Source: Flemingiibacterium sp964603455
Lineage (GTDB): Bacteria; Bacillota; Clostridia; Oscillospirales; CAG-272
Assembly: GCA_964603455.1 (NCBI GenBank)
Contig: CAZRVL010000046.1
Location: forward strand, 1-15,739
Length of the DNA: 15,739 nt
Reading direction: 5' to 3'
Notes under the pieces: model-generated
Database searches by the model: none
Told to the model about the DNA's origin: nothing
What the model saw: only the letters and a program-made list of their open reading frames with translations
Part shown: in pieces, positions 1 to 7,493 of the stretch
Numbering within the stretch: the first letter of the stretch is position 1
Layout of the letters: each line of letters starts with the position of its first letter
Made by a program: the position numbers and the translations under genes

Positions 1-838
1 TTCCTTCGTCTTCGAAATCTAATTCGCGTGTATGGAAGAGCAGGGGAGAAGCCGGCCTCCAGTCTATTCCGTCATCAGATTCAAAGCGGATTATCGACCG
101 TTCGATGTCCGGAATGTAGAAATTGCCCATGTCCTTCAAAAGACAATACAATTTTCCGCCGCAGCTGTAGACGCAGGGGTCTTCGGCGGCAAATCTGACT
201 CCGGGCGCATTGAATATCGGGTCATCCATGCGTTCCCACGGACCTGCCGGGTCATCGGCGAAGGCGATTCCTATGCTGACCTTGCCGTTGAAGGGCGGCA
301 GCTTCGACCAGCTCTTATATACCATCACGAATTTTCCGTCGGCGCGGCGGCATACGCTCGGATTGGTACTTCCGCTCTCGTCATATTTTCCGACACGGCT
401 CTCAAAGAGTGGCGAATCGAAGCGTGTCCATTCGCCGAGCGGATCTTCGGTGTATGCGATTCCGACACGCTGATTTGACGTGTGGGTCGCGTAAGCTCCG
501 TCACCGTAATTTCCGCTGTAGTACAAATAAAATTTTCCGTTGTGGTAAAAGGCATACGGATTGTGTACCGAATCGCGATCCCAACCGTTTTCCTTTCCCG
601 AACCCTTTAAAATTATGCCCTTGAACTCATACTTTCCGCAAGGCTCGTCCGATACGGCATATCCTACGCACGAATGTGTTGCCCAACCGTATTCGAATTT
701 CCATTTTTCCTCCCACATCGAGAGGAAAAGGTGGCATTTTCCGTCAGGCGTGCGCACCATGCTGCCGCACCAGACGAAATATCCTGGCACAGAGACGATC
801 TGATCGGCTTTGATTGGTGAAAAATCGAATTTTTCCAA
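1..838 (-). CDS. GH43-like five-bladed beta-propeller glycoside hydrolase, 3' end cut by window edge
   Basis: The open frame runs to the window edge without a stop, leaving 279 codons and no C-terminus. It shows the repeating blade pattern of clan GH-F propellers: short strands ending in DGK or NGK plus aromatics (WCGSMVRTPDGK, NPYAFYHNGKFYLYYSGN, NPSVCRRADGKFVMVYKSW, EDPCVYSCGGKLYCLL), with acidic residues at blade starts as in GH43/GH117 enzymes. No signal peptide is visible, so it probably acts in the cytoplasm on imported oligosaccharides. Upstream of the first conserved blade there is no in-frame ATG. The TTG at 838 (reading L/M-E-K-F-D-F) is preceded by GGGG about 7 nt away and lies about 50 nt below a strong promoter. 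GTG codon 11 is the alternative start. Exact family and substrate cannot be told. Confidence is good for the propeller hydrolase, low for specificity. Confidence 0.72.
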   Translation of the reverse strand, partial: MEKFDFSPIKADQIVSVPGYFVWCGSMVRTPDGKCHLFLSMWEEKWKFEYGWATHSCVGYAVSDEPCGKYEFKGIILKGSGKENGWDRDSVHNPYAFYHNGKFYLYYSGNYGDGAYATHTSNQRVGIAYTEDPLGEWTRFDSPLFESRVGKYDESGSTNPSVCRRADGKFVMVYKSWSKLPPFNGKVSIGIAFADDPAGPWERMDDPIFNAPGVRFAAEDPCVYSCGGKLYCLLKDMGNFYIPDIERSIIRFESDDGIDWRPASPLLFHTRELDFEDEG

Positions 839-895
839 AATTTTGCCCCAAACCTTCCAATTTTGAAGGCTTCCTTCCTGTTTTGATTTTAATAT

Positions 896-924
896 ATTAT
901 ACCACAGAAAGCGTGAAAAGTCAA
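896..924 (-). promoter_or_regulatory. Sigma-A promoter for the GH43-like gene
   Basis: Read on the minus strand: TTGACT at 924-919, a 17-nt spacer, and TATAAT at 901-896, preceded by TGTGG. It lies between the tRNA terminator and the glycosidase gene, with the expected start about 50 nt before the TTG codon. Confidence 0.8.
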
Positions 925-933
925 CATAATTTT

Positions 934-974
934 AAAACAAAAAGAGAACGAATATAAAATCCGTTCTCTTTTTG
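934..974 (-). terminator. Rho-independent terminator of tRNA-Lys
   Basis: A perfect 13-bp inverted repeat (938-950 pairing with 962-974) with an 11-nt loop begins immediately after the tRNA CCA end. On the minus strand it is followed by TTTT (937-934), and the distal stem arm itself ends in UUUUUG. It insulates the downstream glycosidase promoter from tRNA transcription. Confidence 0.85.
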
Positions 975-1050
975 TGGTGAGCCACTGGAGATTCGAACTC
1001 CAGACCCTTTGATTAAAAGTCAAATGCTCTGCCTACTGAGCTAGTGGCTC
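975..1050 (-). tRNA. tRNA-Lys (anticodon UUU), CCA encoded
   Basis: A complete 76-nt cloverleaf on the minus strand. The acceptor stem is GAGCCAC (1050-1044) paired with GTGGCTC (985-979), discriminator A (978), then an encoded CCA (977-975). The D arm reads TAGCTCAGTAGGCAGAGCA. The anticodon stem TTTGA/TCAAA encloses CTTTTAA with anticodon TTT. The T arm CTGGAG-TTCGAATC-TCCAG carries the invariant TTCGA. It decodes AAA and AAG. It is a single-gene unit with its own promoter and terminator. Confidence 0.97.
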
Positions 1051-1082
1051 ATCAGTAAGGTGTTTCCTTACCGTACTCATAT

Positions 1083-1111
1083 ATTATACCACATTTTCGA
1101 GCATTTGTCAA
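1083..1111 (-). promoter_or_regulatory. Consensus sigma-A promoter of tRNA-Lys
   Basis: Minus strand: a perfect TTGACA (1111-1106), exactly 17 nt, and a perfect TATAAT (1088-1083) with TGTGG just before it. The predicted start near 1076 gives a leader of about 25 nt. That leader holds a 6-bp hairpin (GTAAGG, 5-nt loop, CCTTAC; 1055-1071). The promoter begins 30 nt below the stop of the kinase-like gene, which has no clear terminator, so read-through into the tRNA is possible. Confidence 0.92.
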
Positions 1112-1140
1112 GGGGTTTTCCAAAATTTTTTAAATTATTT

Positions 1141-1776
1141 TTAGATCCCGCGAAGCTTTTTGATGTCGGCGATGTAATCGGCGAGCATATCGACCGTTCC
1201 GTCGATGCCGAGAAGCGCGGAATTTACTGCAATATCGAAGTTTTCGAGTCTGCCCCATTTTTGACCTGTATAATAATTGTAGTAATTCGAACGGCGTTTG
1301 TCAGTCTTGACGATTATATCCTTTGCCTTGTCGGGAGTTACATCATGACGTTCGCTCACGTGCTTTGCGCGAAATTCGAGCGGCGCGTGGATAAAGAGCT
1401 TTACAAGATTCGGATAGTCGCGCAGCACATAGTCGGCACAGCGTCCGATGAATACTGCGGGAGCTTCATCCGCGAGACTTTTTATTATGTCTGACTGAGT
1501 GACGAACAGCTTATCGTTTATCGGCATATCGAATGCGATACCGGCATTTCCGTTGAAGAAGGACGAGCCCATTGCAAGTGTATATAAAAGACTGTTCGTG
1601 GCTTTTTCATCTGCTTCGCCGACAACGTTGTGAGCCATTCCGCTCTTGTTAGCCGCCATAGAGATAAGTTCATTATTGTAGAATGCGATCCCGAGCTTTG
1701 CGGCGAGCTTTTCGCCGATCTCGCGTCCTCCGCTTCCGTATTGTCTGCCGATCGTGATAATAATGTTTTGTGTCAT
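1141..1776 (-). CDS. Cytidylate kinase-like family protein (AAA_26/Cytidylate_kin2 type)
   Basis: This 211-residue protein matches the cytidylate-kinase-like family of Clostridia. The N-terminus is ITIGRQYGSGGREIGEKLA, a modified P-loop (residues 10-17) in which the usual Walker A lysine is absent, as is normal in this family. Residues 108-135 (FIGRCADYVL, then the LVKLFIHAP strand and EFR) are the other family hallmarks, and the lysine/arginine stretch near 158-162 (TDKRR) fits the lid. It probably binds a nucleotide and phosphorylates a small molecule, but true CMP kinase activity is unproven. The start is an ATG at 1776 with GGAGG (1789-1785) 8 nt upstream, below the TATAAT at 1838. It diverges from the S1-domain gene. 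Confidence 0.88.
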   Translation of the reverse strand: MTQNIIITIGRQYGSGGREIGEKLAAKLGIAFYNNELISMAANKSGMAHNVVGEADEKATNSLLYTLAMGSSFFNGNAGIAFDMPINDKLFVTQSDIIKSLADEAPAVFIGRCADYVLRDYPNLVKLFIHAPLEFRAKHVSERHDVTPDKAKDIIVKTDKRRSNYYNYYTGQKWGRLENFDIAVNSALLGIDGTVDMLADYIADIKKLRGI

Positions 1777-1832
1777 CTTCGATACCTCCGTAAAATATTT
1801 TTATTAAAGGAAATTATTTATCCTGTAGTTAT

Positions 1833-1843
1833 ATTATACCACA
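1833..1843 (-). promoter_or_regulatory. Extended -10 promoter of the kinase-like gene
   Basis: Minus strand TGTGG-TATAAT (1843-1833). The TGG directly before the hexamer makes an extended -10. The hexamer 17 nt upstream (TTCCAT) matches the -35 consensus poorly, so the extended element probably carries recognition. Confidence 0.65.
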
Positions 1844-1917
1844 AATCGCTGAAAAATGGAAGGGGTGTTACACATTATTTACAATTTTTTTTACTCATAT
1901 ATTCTGTCGGTGCAGAA

Positions 1918-1923
1918 TATAAT
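1918..1923 (+). promoter_or_regulatory. Possible -10 element for the S1-domain gene
   Basis: TATAAT lies 31 nt before the ATG, in an AT-rich intergenic stretch of 177 nt. No good -35 is seen at 17 nt (TCATAT). This is the only promoter candidate close to the gene. Confidence 0.35.
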
Positions 1924-1953
1924 ATTTCAAACTGAAATTTTGGAGGAAAAAAT

Positions 1954-2886
1954 ATGCAAAAAGAAGTTTACAGACCCGAGGGCGCACTCATTGATACCGA
2001 GGAAAATCGCACGGCACTTTCATCACGCGAGGGTTTAAGACGCGCATTTGAAGAGGGACGGATACTTGAAGCTCCGGTCATATCCTGCTCGAACCGACTT
2101 GAGCTGACAGTTGAGCTTGGAGCGGCGAAGGCTGTGATACCGCACGATGAGGTCGAGCTGCCACCGATAAAGGACATTGCCGCGATAACACGTGTCGGCA
2201 AGATAGCCGCTTTTAAGATAATTCGAATTGACGGTGATGAGATCGTCCTGTCGCGCCGTCTGGCACAGCTCGAAGCTTTCGAGAGGTTCATATCGAAGCT
2301 TATCCCAGGTGATATTATCGATGCTAAGGTTACTCATCTCGAACGCTTCGGGGCATTCGTCGATATTGGCTGCGGAGTTATCTCGCTCCTTCCGATAGAC
2401 TGCATATCGGTCTCAAGGATCGCACATCCGCGTGAACGACTTTCGAGCGGAATGCTCATGCGTGTCGTTGTGCGGTCGGTCGAGCGTGACGAAGAGGGCA
2501 GGGTGTCACGAATATTCGTCAGCCGCCGCGAAATGCTCGGAACATGGACTGAGAATGCCGCGCTGTTTGAGGTCGGGCAGACGGTGACGGGCATAGTTCG
2601 GAGCATTGAGAGCTACGGAGTTTTCATCGAGCTGACACCGAATCTCGCAGGACTTGCCGAAAACATCCGCGGAGATGAGCTGACGGTCGGGCAGGCAGTG
2701 GCGGTATACATAAAATCCTTCATCCCGGAAAAGATGAAGGTCAAGCTGTCGATAGTCGATCCGTTCTGCGGAATAATGCCGAAAAGAGAGGCGCGGAGCT
2801 TTATCACGGATGAGATCGATCACATGGATATGTGGCAGTATTCACCGGAGAGCTGTGAGCGTGTGATACTGAGTGAATTTGCATGA
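1954..2886 (+). CDS. S1-domain RNA-binding protein (three S1-like repeats)
   Basis: 310 residues with three OB-fold S1-like segments. The first (about 36-102) is degenerate and ends in the S1-typical GDEIVLSRR. The second (118-192) is canonical, with GDIIDAKVTHLERFGAFVDIGCGV and closing FVSRRE. The third (207-268) has GQTVTGIVRSIESYGVFIEL and closing KVKLSI. It is shorter than ribosomal protein S1 and lacks the HMBPP reductase fusion seen in some clostridia, so it is a S1-like RNA-binding protein, likely acting on mRNA or ribosomes in the cytoplasm. The C-terminal ~40 residues are outside the S1 fold. The start is an ATG with GGAGG (1942-1946) 7 nt upstream. A strong terminator follows 11 nt after the stop, so it is a one-gene unit. 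Confidence 0.9.
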   Translation: MQKEVYRPEGALIDTEENRTALSSREGLRRAFEEGRILEAPVISCSNRLELTVELGAAKAVIPHDEVELPPIKDIAAITRVGKIAAFKIIRIDGDEIVLSRRLAQLEAFERFISKLIPGDIIDAKVTHLERFGAFVDIGCGVISLLPIDCISVSRIAHPRERLSSGMLMRVVVRSVERDEEGRVSRIFVSRREMLGTWTENAALFEVGQTVTGIVRSIESYGVFIELTPNLAGLAENIRGDELTVGQAVAVYIKSFIPEKMKVKLSIVDPFCGIMPKREARSFITDEIDHMDMWQYSPESCERVILSEFA

Positions 2887-2897
2887 ATTTATTAACG

Positions 2898-2937
2898 AGA
2901 CTGCTGTATTTGGGTACGGCAGTCTTTGTTTTTTTAT
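2898..2937 (+). terminator. Rho-independent terminator after the S1-domain gene
   Basis: An 11-bp stem (AGACTGC plus TGTA, pairing with TACG plus GCAGTCT, one G-T pair) has loop TTTGGG and is followed by TTGTTTTTTTA. It starts 11 nt past the TGA at 2884-2886. Confidence 0.9.
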
Positions 2938-2964
2938 TTTTTTCGACAAATTATCAATTTCCTC

Positions 2965-2993
2965 TTGCATTTTGGCGAAAAATGTGGTATAGT
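2965..2993 (+). promoter_or_regulatory. Sigma-A promoter of the beta-helix gene
   Basis: TTGCAT (2965-2970), a 17-nt spacer ending TGTGG, and TATAGT (2988-2993). The start would be near 3000, about 55 nt before the ATG. Confidence 0.75.
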
Positions 2994-3054
2994 ATATATA
3001 GTGCTTATTTTAAGCTCGAAGATCTACCTTATGCAACCGAAAGGGGAAAACAAT

Positions 3055-4458
3055 ATGCTAATTATGGCGACAACTGCGATCATGGATCAGCTTTACGAAA
3101 AAGCCGATGATCTGCGCCGTTCTATACTTTCTACATCTCACGAGCCGAAGTCGGACACACTTTTTTATATCTCACCAAAAGGAAACGATTCGAATGACGG
3201 CAGATCACCCGAGAACGCATGGAAAACGCTTAATGCTCTTTCCGAGCATTCGATCCCATCGGGAGCTGAGGTGCTTTTTGAGCGCGGAGGACTCTGGCGT
3301 GGAAAATTCAAGGCACTTTCCGGCGTTACATATTCATCCTACGGCAGCGGTGAAAAACCGATCATATGTGGCTCTCCGCTCGATGGTGCGAAGACCGGGC
3401 ATTGGCGCGAGGTGCTTCCCGGAATATGGCGTTACAGTCGCAAGCTGGCTGACGATGTGGGCGGCATAGTTTTTGACGGCGGCGATAAGCACGCGATCAA
3501 GGTAACACAGCGTTTCATGCCCGACGGAAGTATACTTGACAATGTGACCGGAAAGCCTTTTGCCGGCTTTGAGGATTTGTCTGAGGATCTGTCCTTCTTC
3601 CACGACCTCGGACGCGAGAAGGTGCATAACGATGAGGGTGGACGGGTATATCTGCGCTCGGATGTGAACCCTGCCGAACGCTTCGGCGAAATTGAATTTC
3701 TCACTCGGTCTAATATAATCCAGGTCTGCGGAGACGGCGTTACCATTGATGATCTGGCGATAATGTACGGCGGCTCTCACGGCATAGGCAGCGGAACTGT
3801 AAATGATCTGACGGTCAAGAACTGTGTCATCGGATGGATCGGCGGCTCACTGCAATTCTACCGTGACGGAAGACCCACAAGATTCGGAAACGGTGTCGAG
3901 ATATATGGTGGCTGCAACAATTATCGTGTTCTGCACAATCACATATATCAGATATACGATGCCGGAGCGACCCACCAGCTTTCGACAGGCGGAACGAACG
4001 ACTGCATAATGACCGATGTCGAATATTCCGACAATCTGATAGAATACTGCACCTACAGTATAGAATATTTCCTCGGAAAGCCCGAAAACGATGCAGTTCG
4101 ATATATGTCGGATATACGCATTAAAAACAACGTCATGAGATCTGCTGGCTTCGGCTGGGGACATCAGCGTCCCGACAAGGATGCGGCATCACACATAAAA
4201 TCCTGGGACAGCCTGAATAAAGCCTCTGAGTTTATTATAGAAGGAAATGATCTTATCTGTTCGAGATACATGATGATACATTGTGCCGCGGATGAGGAGA
4301 GCTCTCTTCCGGTGATCTGCTCGAATACATTTTTGCAGTACGATGACGAGCTTGGACGATACGGAAAAGCTCCGACCGCACTTAAAATGTATGATGCGGA
4401 GAACACAGCTCTGCCGGAGCTTGCCGGAAATGAATTTTATCTCTACCGCGAGGAATAA
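3055..4458 (+). CDS. Right-handed parallel beta-helix protein, cytoplasmic, probable carbohydrate-active enzyme
   Basis: The 467-residue protein opens (about 36-62) with the DUF1565-type signature FYISPKGNDSNDGRSPENAWKT, which starts many parallel beta-helix polysaccharide lyases and hydrolases. Regular short rungs of ~20-25 residues with N/G/V alternation follow through about residue 440 (for example NDLTVKNCVIGWIGG, NYRVLHNHIYQIYDAG, SDIRIKNNVMRSAGFGWG, EFIIEGNDLICSRYMM). No signal peptide or anchor is visible, so it is inferred to act inside the cell. The frame is open further upstream, but the ATG at 3055 has AAGGGG (3041-3046) 8 nt before it and lies below the promoter at 2965-2993. The earlier ATG at 2926 sits inside the preceding terminator and upstream of the promoter. 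Substrate is unknown. The MocR-type regulator follows 85 nt downstream. Confidence 0.82.
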   Translation: MLIMATTAIMDQLYEKADDLRRSILSTSHEPKSDTLFYISPKGNDSNDGRSPENAWKTLNALSEHSIPSGAEVLFERGGLWRGKFKALSGVTYSSYGSGEKPIICGSPLDGAKTGHWREVLPGIWRYSRKLADDVGGIVFDGGDKHAIKVTQRFMPDGSILDNVTGKPFAGFEDLSEDLSFFHDLGREKVHNDEGGRVYLRSDVNPAERFGEIEFLTRSNIIQVCGDGVTIDDLAIMYGGSHGIGSGTVNDLTVKNCVIGWIGGSLQFYRDGRPTRFGNGVEIYGGCNNYRVLHNHIYQIYDAGATHQLSTGGTNDCIMTDVEYSDNLIEYCTYSIEYFLGKPENDAVRYMSDIRIKNNVMRSAGFGWGHQRPDKDAASHIKSWDSLNKASEFIIEGNDLICSRYMMIHCAADEESSLPVICSNTFLQYDDELGRYGKAPTALKMYDAENTALPELAGNEFYLYREE

Positions 4459-4532
4459 TATTGACGTTCGGTCATAGGGATGTTTTGTGCTCTGAATGAG
4501 CATAATTGGGGTATTGCAGTTAAAAAGGGTGG

Positions 4533-4538
4533 TATGAT
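4533..4538 (+). promoter_or_regulatory. Possible -10 of the MocR-type gene
   Basis: TATGAT preceded by GGTGG resembles the other promoters here (TGTGGTATAAT). No -35 lies 17 nt upstream (TTGCAG is only 13 nt away). The predicted start would fall at or just before the annotated ATG at 4544, implying a leaderless message or use of the second ATG at 4556. Alternatively AAGGGTGG (4525-4532) is a ribosome binding site and transcription comes from upstream. Confidence 0.35.
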
Positions 4539-4543
4539 TATAG

Positions 4544-5896
4544 ATGAAAGAACCTATGTATAAGCTTTTGGCGGCTGAGATACGCCGCGAAATACGTCTT
4601 GGAAATCTGCGTTCGGGCGACCGTTTGCCGTCAAAGCGTGCGCTTAGCGAGGAGAAGAACATCTCGCTCATGACCGTGAACGGTGCGTTGGAGCTGCTCG
4701 AAGCCGAGGGGTATATATATTCAAGGGAAAGGATAGGTTTTTTTGTCGCGGACGGGATAAAGACAGATACACGTGCAGATGAAAGCTATGAGCCGGTTAT
4801 CGAAAATTTCAGATATGATTTCAGAACGGCGCGGACGGCGGTCGAGGGCTTTCCGTTCTACACGTGGACTAAGCTCATGCGCGAGACAATATCCGAAAAA
4901 AGCGAACAGCTTTTGTCCTCTATCGACCCGAAGGGCGTGTACGAGCTTCGTTTTGAGATCGCACGGCAGCTTCGGCTTCTGCGCGGAATAGACTGCGATG
5001 CACGTCAGATAATAATCGGCGCGGGAACTGAATATCTGATAGGTCTGGTATATCAGCTTCTCGGAAAGAAAAATTATGCCTTTGAAAGTCCGGGCTATAC
5101 CAAAGCGGCGAAGATATATTCGCATCTTGGTGCAAGGCTGTCGTTTATTCCATCCGATCACGAGGGAATAAGTGCGAAGGTGATCGAGGATTCTGAGGAT
5201 ATAGAGGTCGTTCAGACCACACCGTCACACAGCTTTCCGCTCGGAACGGTCATGTCCTGCGGACGGCGGCGCGAGCTAATATCGTGGGTCGCGTCAAAAG
5301 ATGGAAGATATTTGATCGAGGACGATTTTGACAGCGAATTTCGATATGACGGAGAGAGCTTCAAGAGCCTTTTCAGCCTTGACAAGAGCGACAGAGTGAT
5401 ATATATGAACACCTTTACGCGCACATTGGCTCCGTCAATGCGTATCGGATACATGGTGCTTCCGCCCGAATTGTTAAAAAAGTTCGAAGACGAATATATG
5501 TTTTATTCATCTACCGTACCGGCACTCGAACAGTATGTTTTGGCGAAATTCATAGCCGAGGGCGCATTCGAAAGGCATTTGTCAAGAATGCGGAAGATAT
5601 ACCTGAATCGGCGTGACCGACTGATAGATGAGCTGAAATGCTTCGGCGATTCTGTCGAGATACTCGGAACAGAAGCCGGAGTGCATATTTTGATAAGGCT
5701 GCACAACGGACTGACCGAGCGCAGAGTCGTGGCATACGCTAAGACACACGGAATAAATATCGCCGGAATCTCAGAATACATTCCGGAGGGCGCGAAGAAT
5801 TACCTTGGCGAAGCCGTTGTGGTGAATTTTGCCGGACAGAGCGAGAACGAGATCTCCGAAGCGGTCGCCTGTCTTGTCGAGAGAAAACACGCATGA
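4544..5896 (+). CDS. MocR/GabR-type regulator: GntR winged helix plus degenerate class I aminotransferase domain
   Basis: The 450-residue length is typical of MocR regulators. Residues 4-70 are a GntR wHTH (PMYKLLAAEIRREI, then LPSKRALSEEKNISLMTVNGALELLEAEGYI). Residues 90-445 are a fold-type I aminotransferase domain with GAGTEYLIG (159-167), ESPGY (181-185), TPSHSFPLG (226-234), EDDFDSEFRY (259-268) and TFTRTLAPSMRIGYMVLP (290-307). In the last motif the family normally has S/T-K, where Lys forms the aldimine with PLP. Here codon 293 is CGC, Arg. The Tyr usually found in EDDYDSEF is Phe262. D260 and R300 remain. It probably binds DNA as a domain-swapped dimer and senses a ligand without stable PLP chemistry. 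Target genes are unknown: the beta-helix gene is next door but upstream in the same direction. The start may be 4544 or ATG 4556. Confidence 0.88.
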   Translation: MKEPMYKLLAAEIRREIRLGNLRSGDRLPSKRALSEEKNISLMTVNGALELLEAEGYIYSRERIGFFVADGIKTDTRADESYEPVIENFRYDFRTARTAVEGFPFYTWTKLMRETISEKSEQLLSSIDPKGVYELRFEIARQLRLLRGIDCDARQIIIGAGTEYLIGLVYQLLGKKNYAFESPGYTKAAKIYSHLGARLSFIPSDHEGISAKVIEDSEDIEVVQTTPSHSFPLGTVMSCGRRRELISWVASKDGRYLIEDDFDSEFRYDGESFKSLFSLDKSDRVIYMNTFTRTLAPSMRIGYMVLPPELLKKFEDEYMFYSSTVPALEQYVLAKFIAEGAFERHLSRMRKIYLNRRDRLIDELKCFGDSVEILGTEAGVHILIRLHNGLTERRVVAYAKTHGINIAGISEYIPEGAKNYLGEAVVVNFAGQSENEISEAVACLVERKHA

Positions 5897-5897
5897 T

Positions 5898-5937
5898 AAA
5901 AAGCAGCTGTGGATATGACAGCTGCTTTTTACTTTTT
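5898..5937 (+). terminator. Bidirectional terminator between MocR-type and sigma-factor genes
   Basis: A perfect 13-bp inverted repeat (5898-5910 with 5918-5930) has a 7-nt loop. The arms begin AAAAA and end TTTTT, so each strand has a T-tract after the GC core. It serves both convergent genes: the plus-strand stop is at 5896 and the minus-strand stop at 5938-5936. Confidence 0.88.
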
Positions 5938-7456
5938 AATTTTCGATCATGACCGCGCAGAAGCTTCCGACAGGCGGCTTTTCGAGCCTATCCTCCTGCC
6001 ATGCTTCGCAGAGCGAGCCGAACAGCGCGAACCAAAAATACCGCGACAGTCTCAGTGCGTCATCATGCAGATGCTTCGGAAATAGTCTGCAATATCCATC
6101 GGCGAAATCCACCGCCATGCTGTTCCAGTCGGGAACTATGCTCGAAAAATGCTTCTCGGTGAGCTTGCAGAAGCTTTCATATTCGGATTTAGTGAATGCC
6201 GGGATGGTCGAGATCAGTTTCTCGCCGTCCTTTTTGACGTATCCTTCGGCTATGCAGGAGGCGAGATCGTACTTGTCCTCGGTGCTGCCGGTCAAAATAA
6301 GATCCTCGCAGATGTTTATTTCGAGGTCGTATATCATCCTTCGATAGGAAAATGATGCGAAATTATACTGACTGCACGAGTAATGTCCGCGGCTTCCGCT
6401 GTTCGAATTGTTTTGTGAGCCGAGCGATCTTAGAGGATGCGCATTATCGGTGTGACCGATATACCGCCAGTTGTTTCCGTCATATGAGGTCGGTATGCTC
6501 GGATATTCCATTTTGCAGTAGATACGGCTCAGATATGCGAACGCCATGACTCCGTAGAGATATAACAGTTCGAGATCGCTTAGCTCTGCGCGATAATGCT
6601 TGACATTTTTCATGTCCTTTGCGAGTCCTTCGAGCGCGGAAAATACTCTGTCGGACAGTCTAGCGACTGCGGTCTTGGCATTTTCCTTGACATATATACC
6701 GTGTTTATCCTCGATTATCGCAAGATCGGTCTGATATTTTGATGTTGGCGTTTCGATCACTGCGTTGCGCTTTTTCAGATTGTCGAGTCTGTCCTCGATG
6801 TAATATGCCGGAACTCCGCAGAGTGCCGAAAGCTCCTCGACTGAGATCGGTCTTCTGTAGGCGTTTATGAGTATGTTCTGACTCAGCGCATCGTTTATAA
6901 ATTCGTTCGGGAAAGGTCCTCCTGCCGGATAATTTCCGCTCCCGTAGATGTCGAGCCGCAGCTTTTGCGGTCTCAATGCAGTTTCTTCCATGATCTCGCT
7001 CTCCTTTTTTAATTTTTTCCGCGCCTCTGACAGCCGCCATGTGACTGTGCCCTCGGGAAGGCAGAGACGCTTTGCAATTTCCTTTGTCGAAAGTGAATCG
7101 TAATAGTACAGCACGATAATATCGCGGTATATCGCCGAAAGTCTTGAAATATGCAGTCTGAGATCGTCAAATTCATCGCTTAAGTCTGTGTCGAATATAG
7201 GTATCTCGGCTATCTCGTCAAATGAAACGATACCGCGCTCTTTTCCGCGGTGACGGCGAAATCCGCGTTCGACATTCTTAGCTATACCCCAAAGCCACGG
7301 CTCGAAGCGGCTCTCATCGCGCAGCCTTGGCAGAGACTTCAAGGCATTTAAGAATATCTCCTGCGACAGTTCATCGGCTTCATCGGTCGAGAATGTGTGC
7401 TTTATCGCCCAACCGTATACCTTTCCGACATAATTTTCAAGTATCCTTGCGTCCAT
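5936..7456 (-). CDS. ECF-type RNA polymerase sigma factor with a ~350-residue C-terminal extension
   Basis: Residues 5-72 are sigma2 (ADELSQEIFLNALKSLPRL, SRFEPWLWGIAKNVERGFRRHR). Residues 98-152 are sigma4 with HTH STKEIAKRLCLPEGTVTWRLSEARKKLKK. ECF sigmas normally stop near residue 170-190; this one is 506 residues. After a linker, residues 184-245 look like a winged helix (INAYRRPISVEELSALCGVPAYYIEDRLDNL...ETPTSKYQ), and 250-506 form an unrecognised domain, with an N/S/G/Y-rich stretch (325-367) and helices after it. No anti-sigma gene is adjacent, so the extension may itself control the sigma core, as established for other C-terminally extended ECF groups. Whether it drives the envelope operon is not shown. 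The start is ATG 7456 with GGTGG 4 nt upstream, a close but usable spacing. Confidence is high for the sigma core, low for the extension. Confidence 0.85.
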   Translation of the reverse strand: MDARILENYVGKVYGWAIKHTFSTDEADELSQEIFLNALKSLPRLRDESRFEPWLWGIAKNVERGFRRHRGKERGIVSFDEIAEIPIFDTDLSDEFDDLRLHISRLSAIYRDIIVLYYYDSLSTKEIAKRLCLPEGTVTWRLSEARKKLKKESEIMEETALRPQKLRLDIYGSGNYPAGGPFPNEFINDALSQNILINAYRRPISVEELSALCGVPAYYIEDRLDNLKKRNAVIETPTSKYQTDLAIIEDKHGIYVKENAKTAVARLSDRVFSALEGLAKDMKNVKHYRAELSDLELLYLYGVMAFAYLSRIYCKMEYPSIPTSYDGNNWRYIGHTDNAHPLRSLGSQNNSNSGSRGHYSCSQYNFASFSYRRMIYDLEINICEDLILTGSTEDKYDLASCIAEGYVKKDGEKLISTIPAFTKSEYESFCKLTEKHFSSIVPDWNSMAVDFADGYCRLFPKHLHDDALRLSRYFWFALFGSLCEAWQEDRLEKPPVGSFCAVMIEN

Positions 7457-7493
7457 ATTTCCACCATAAAGTCCTGTGTTCGACTTCCTTTCA

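Noticed and set aside
2926..3054. N-terminal extension of the beta-helix protein from ATG 2926, which would add a hydrophobic stretch
   Set aside because: The ATG lies within the preceding terminator's T-rich tail and upstream of the promoter at 2965-2993. The ATG at 3055 has a proper ribosome binding site.
4461..4503. TTGACG and an imperfect TGTGCTC/GAGCATA palindrome as promoter and operator of the MocR-type gene
   Set aside because: No -10 lies 16-18 nt after TTGACG, and the palindrome is short and imperfect. It could be a binding site but the sequence alone does not support it.
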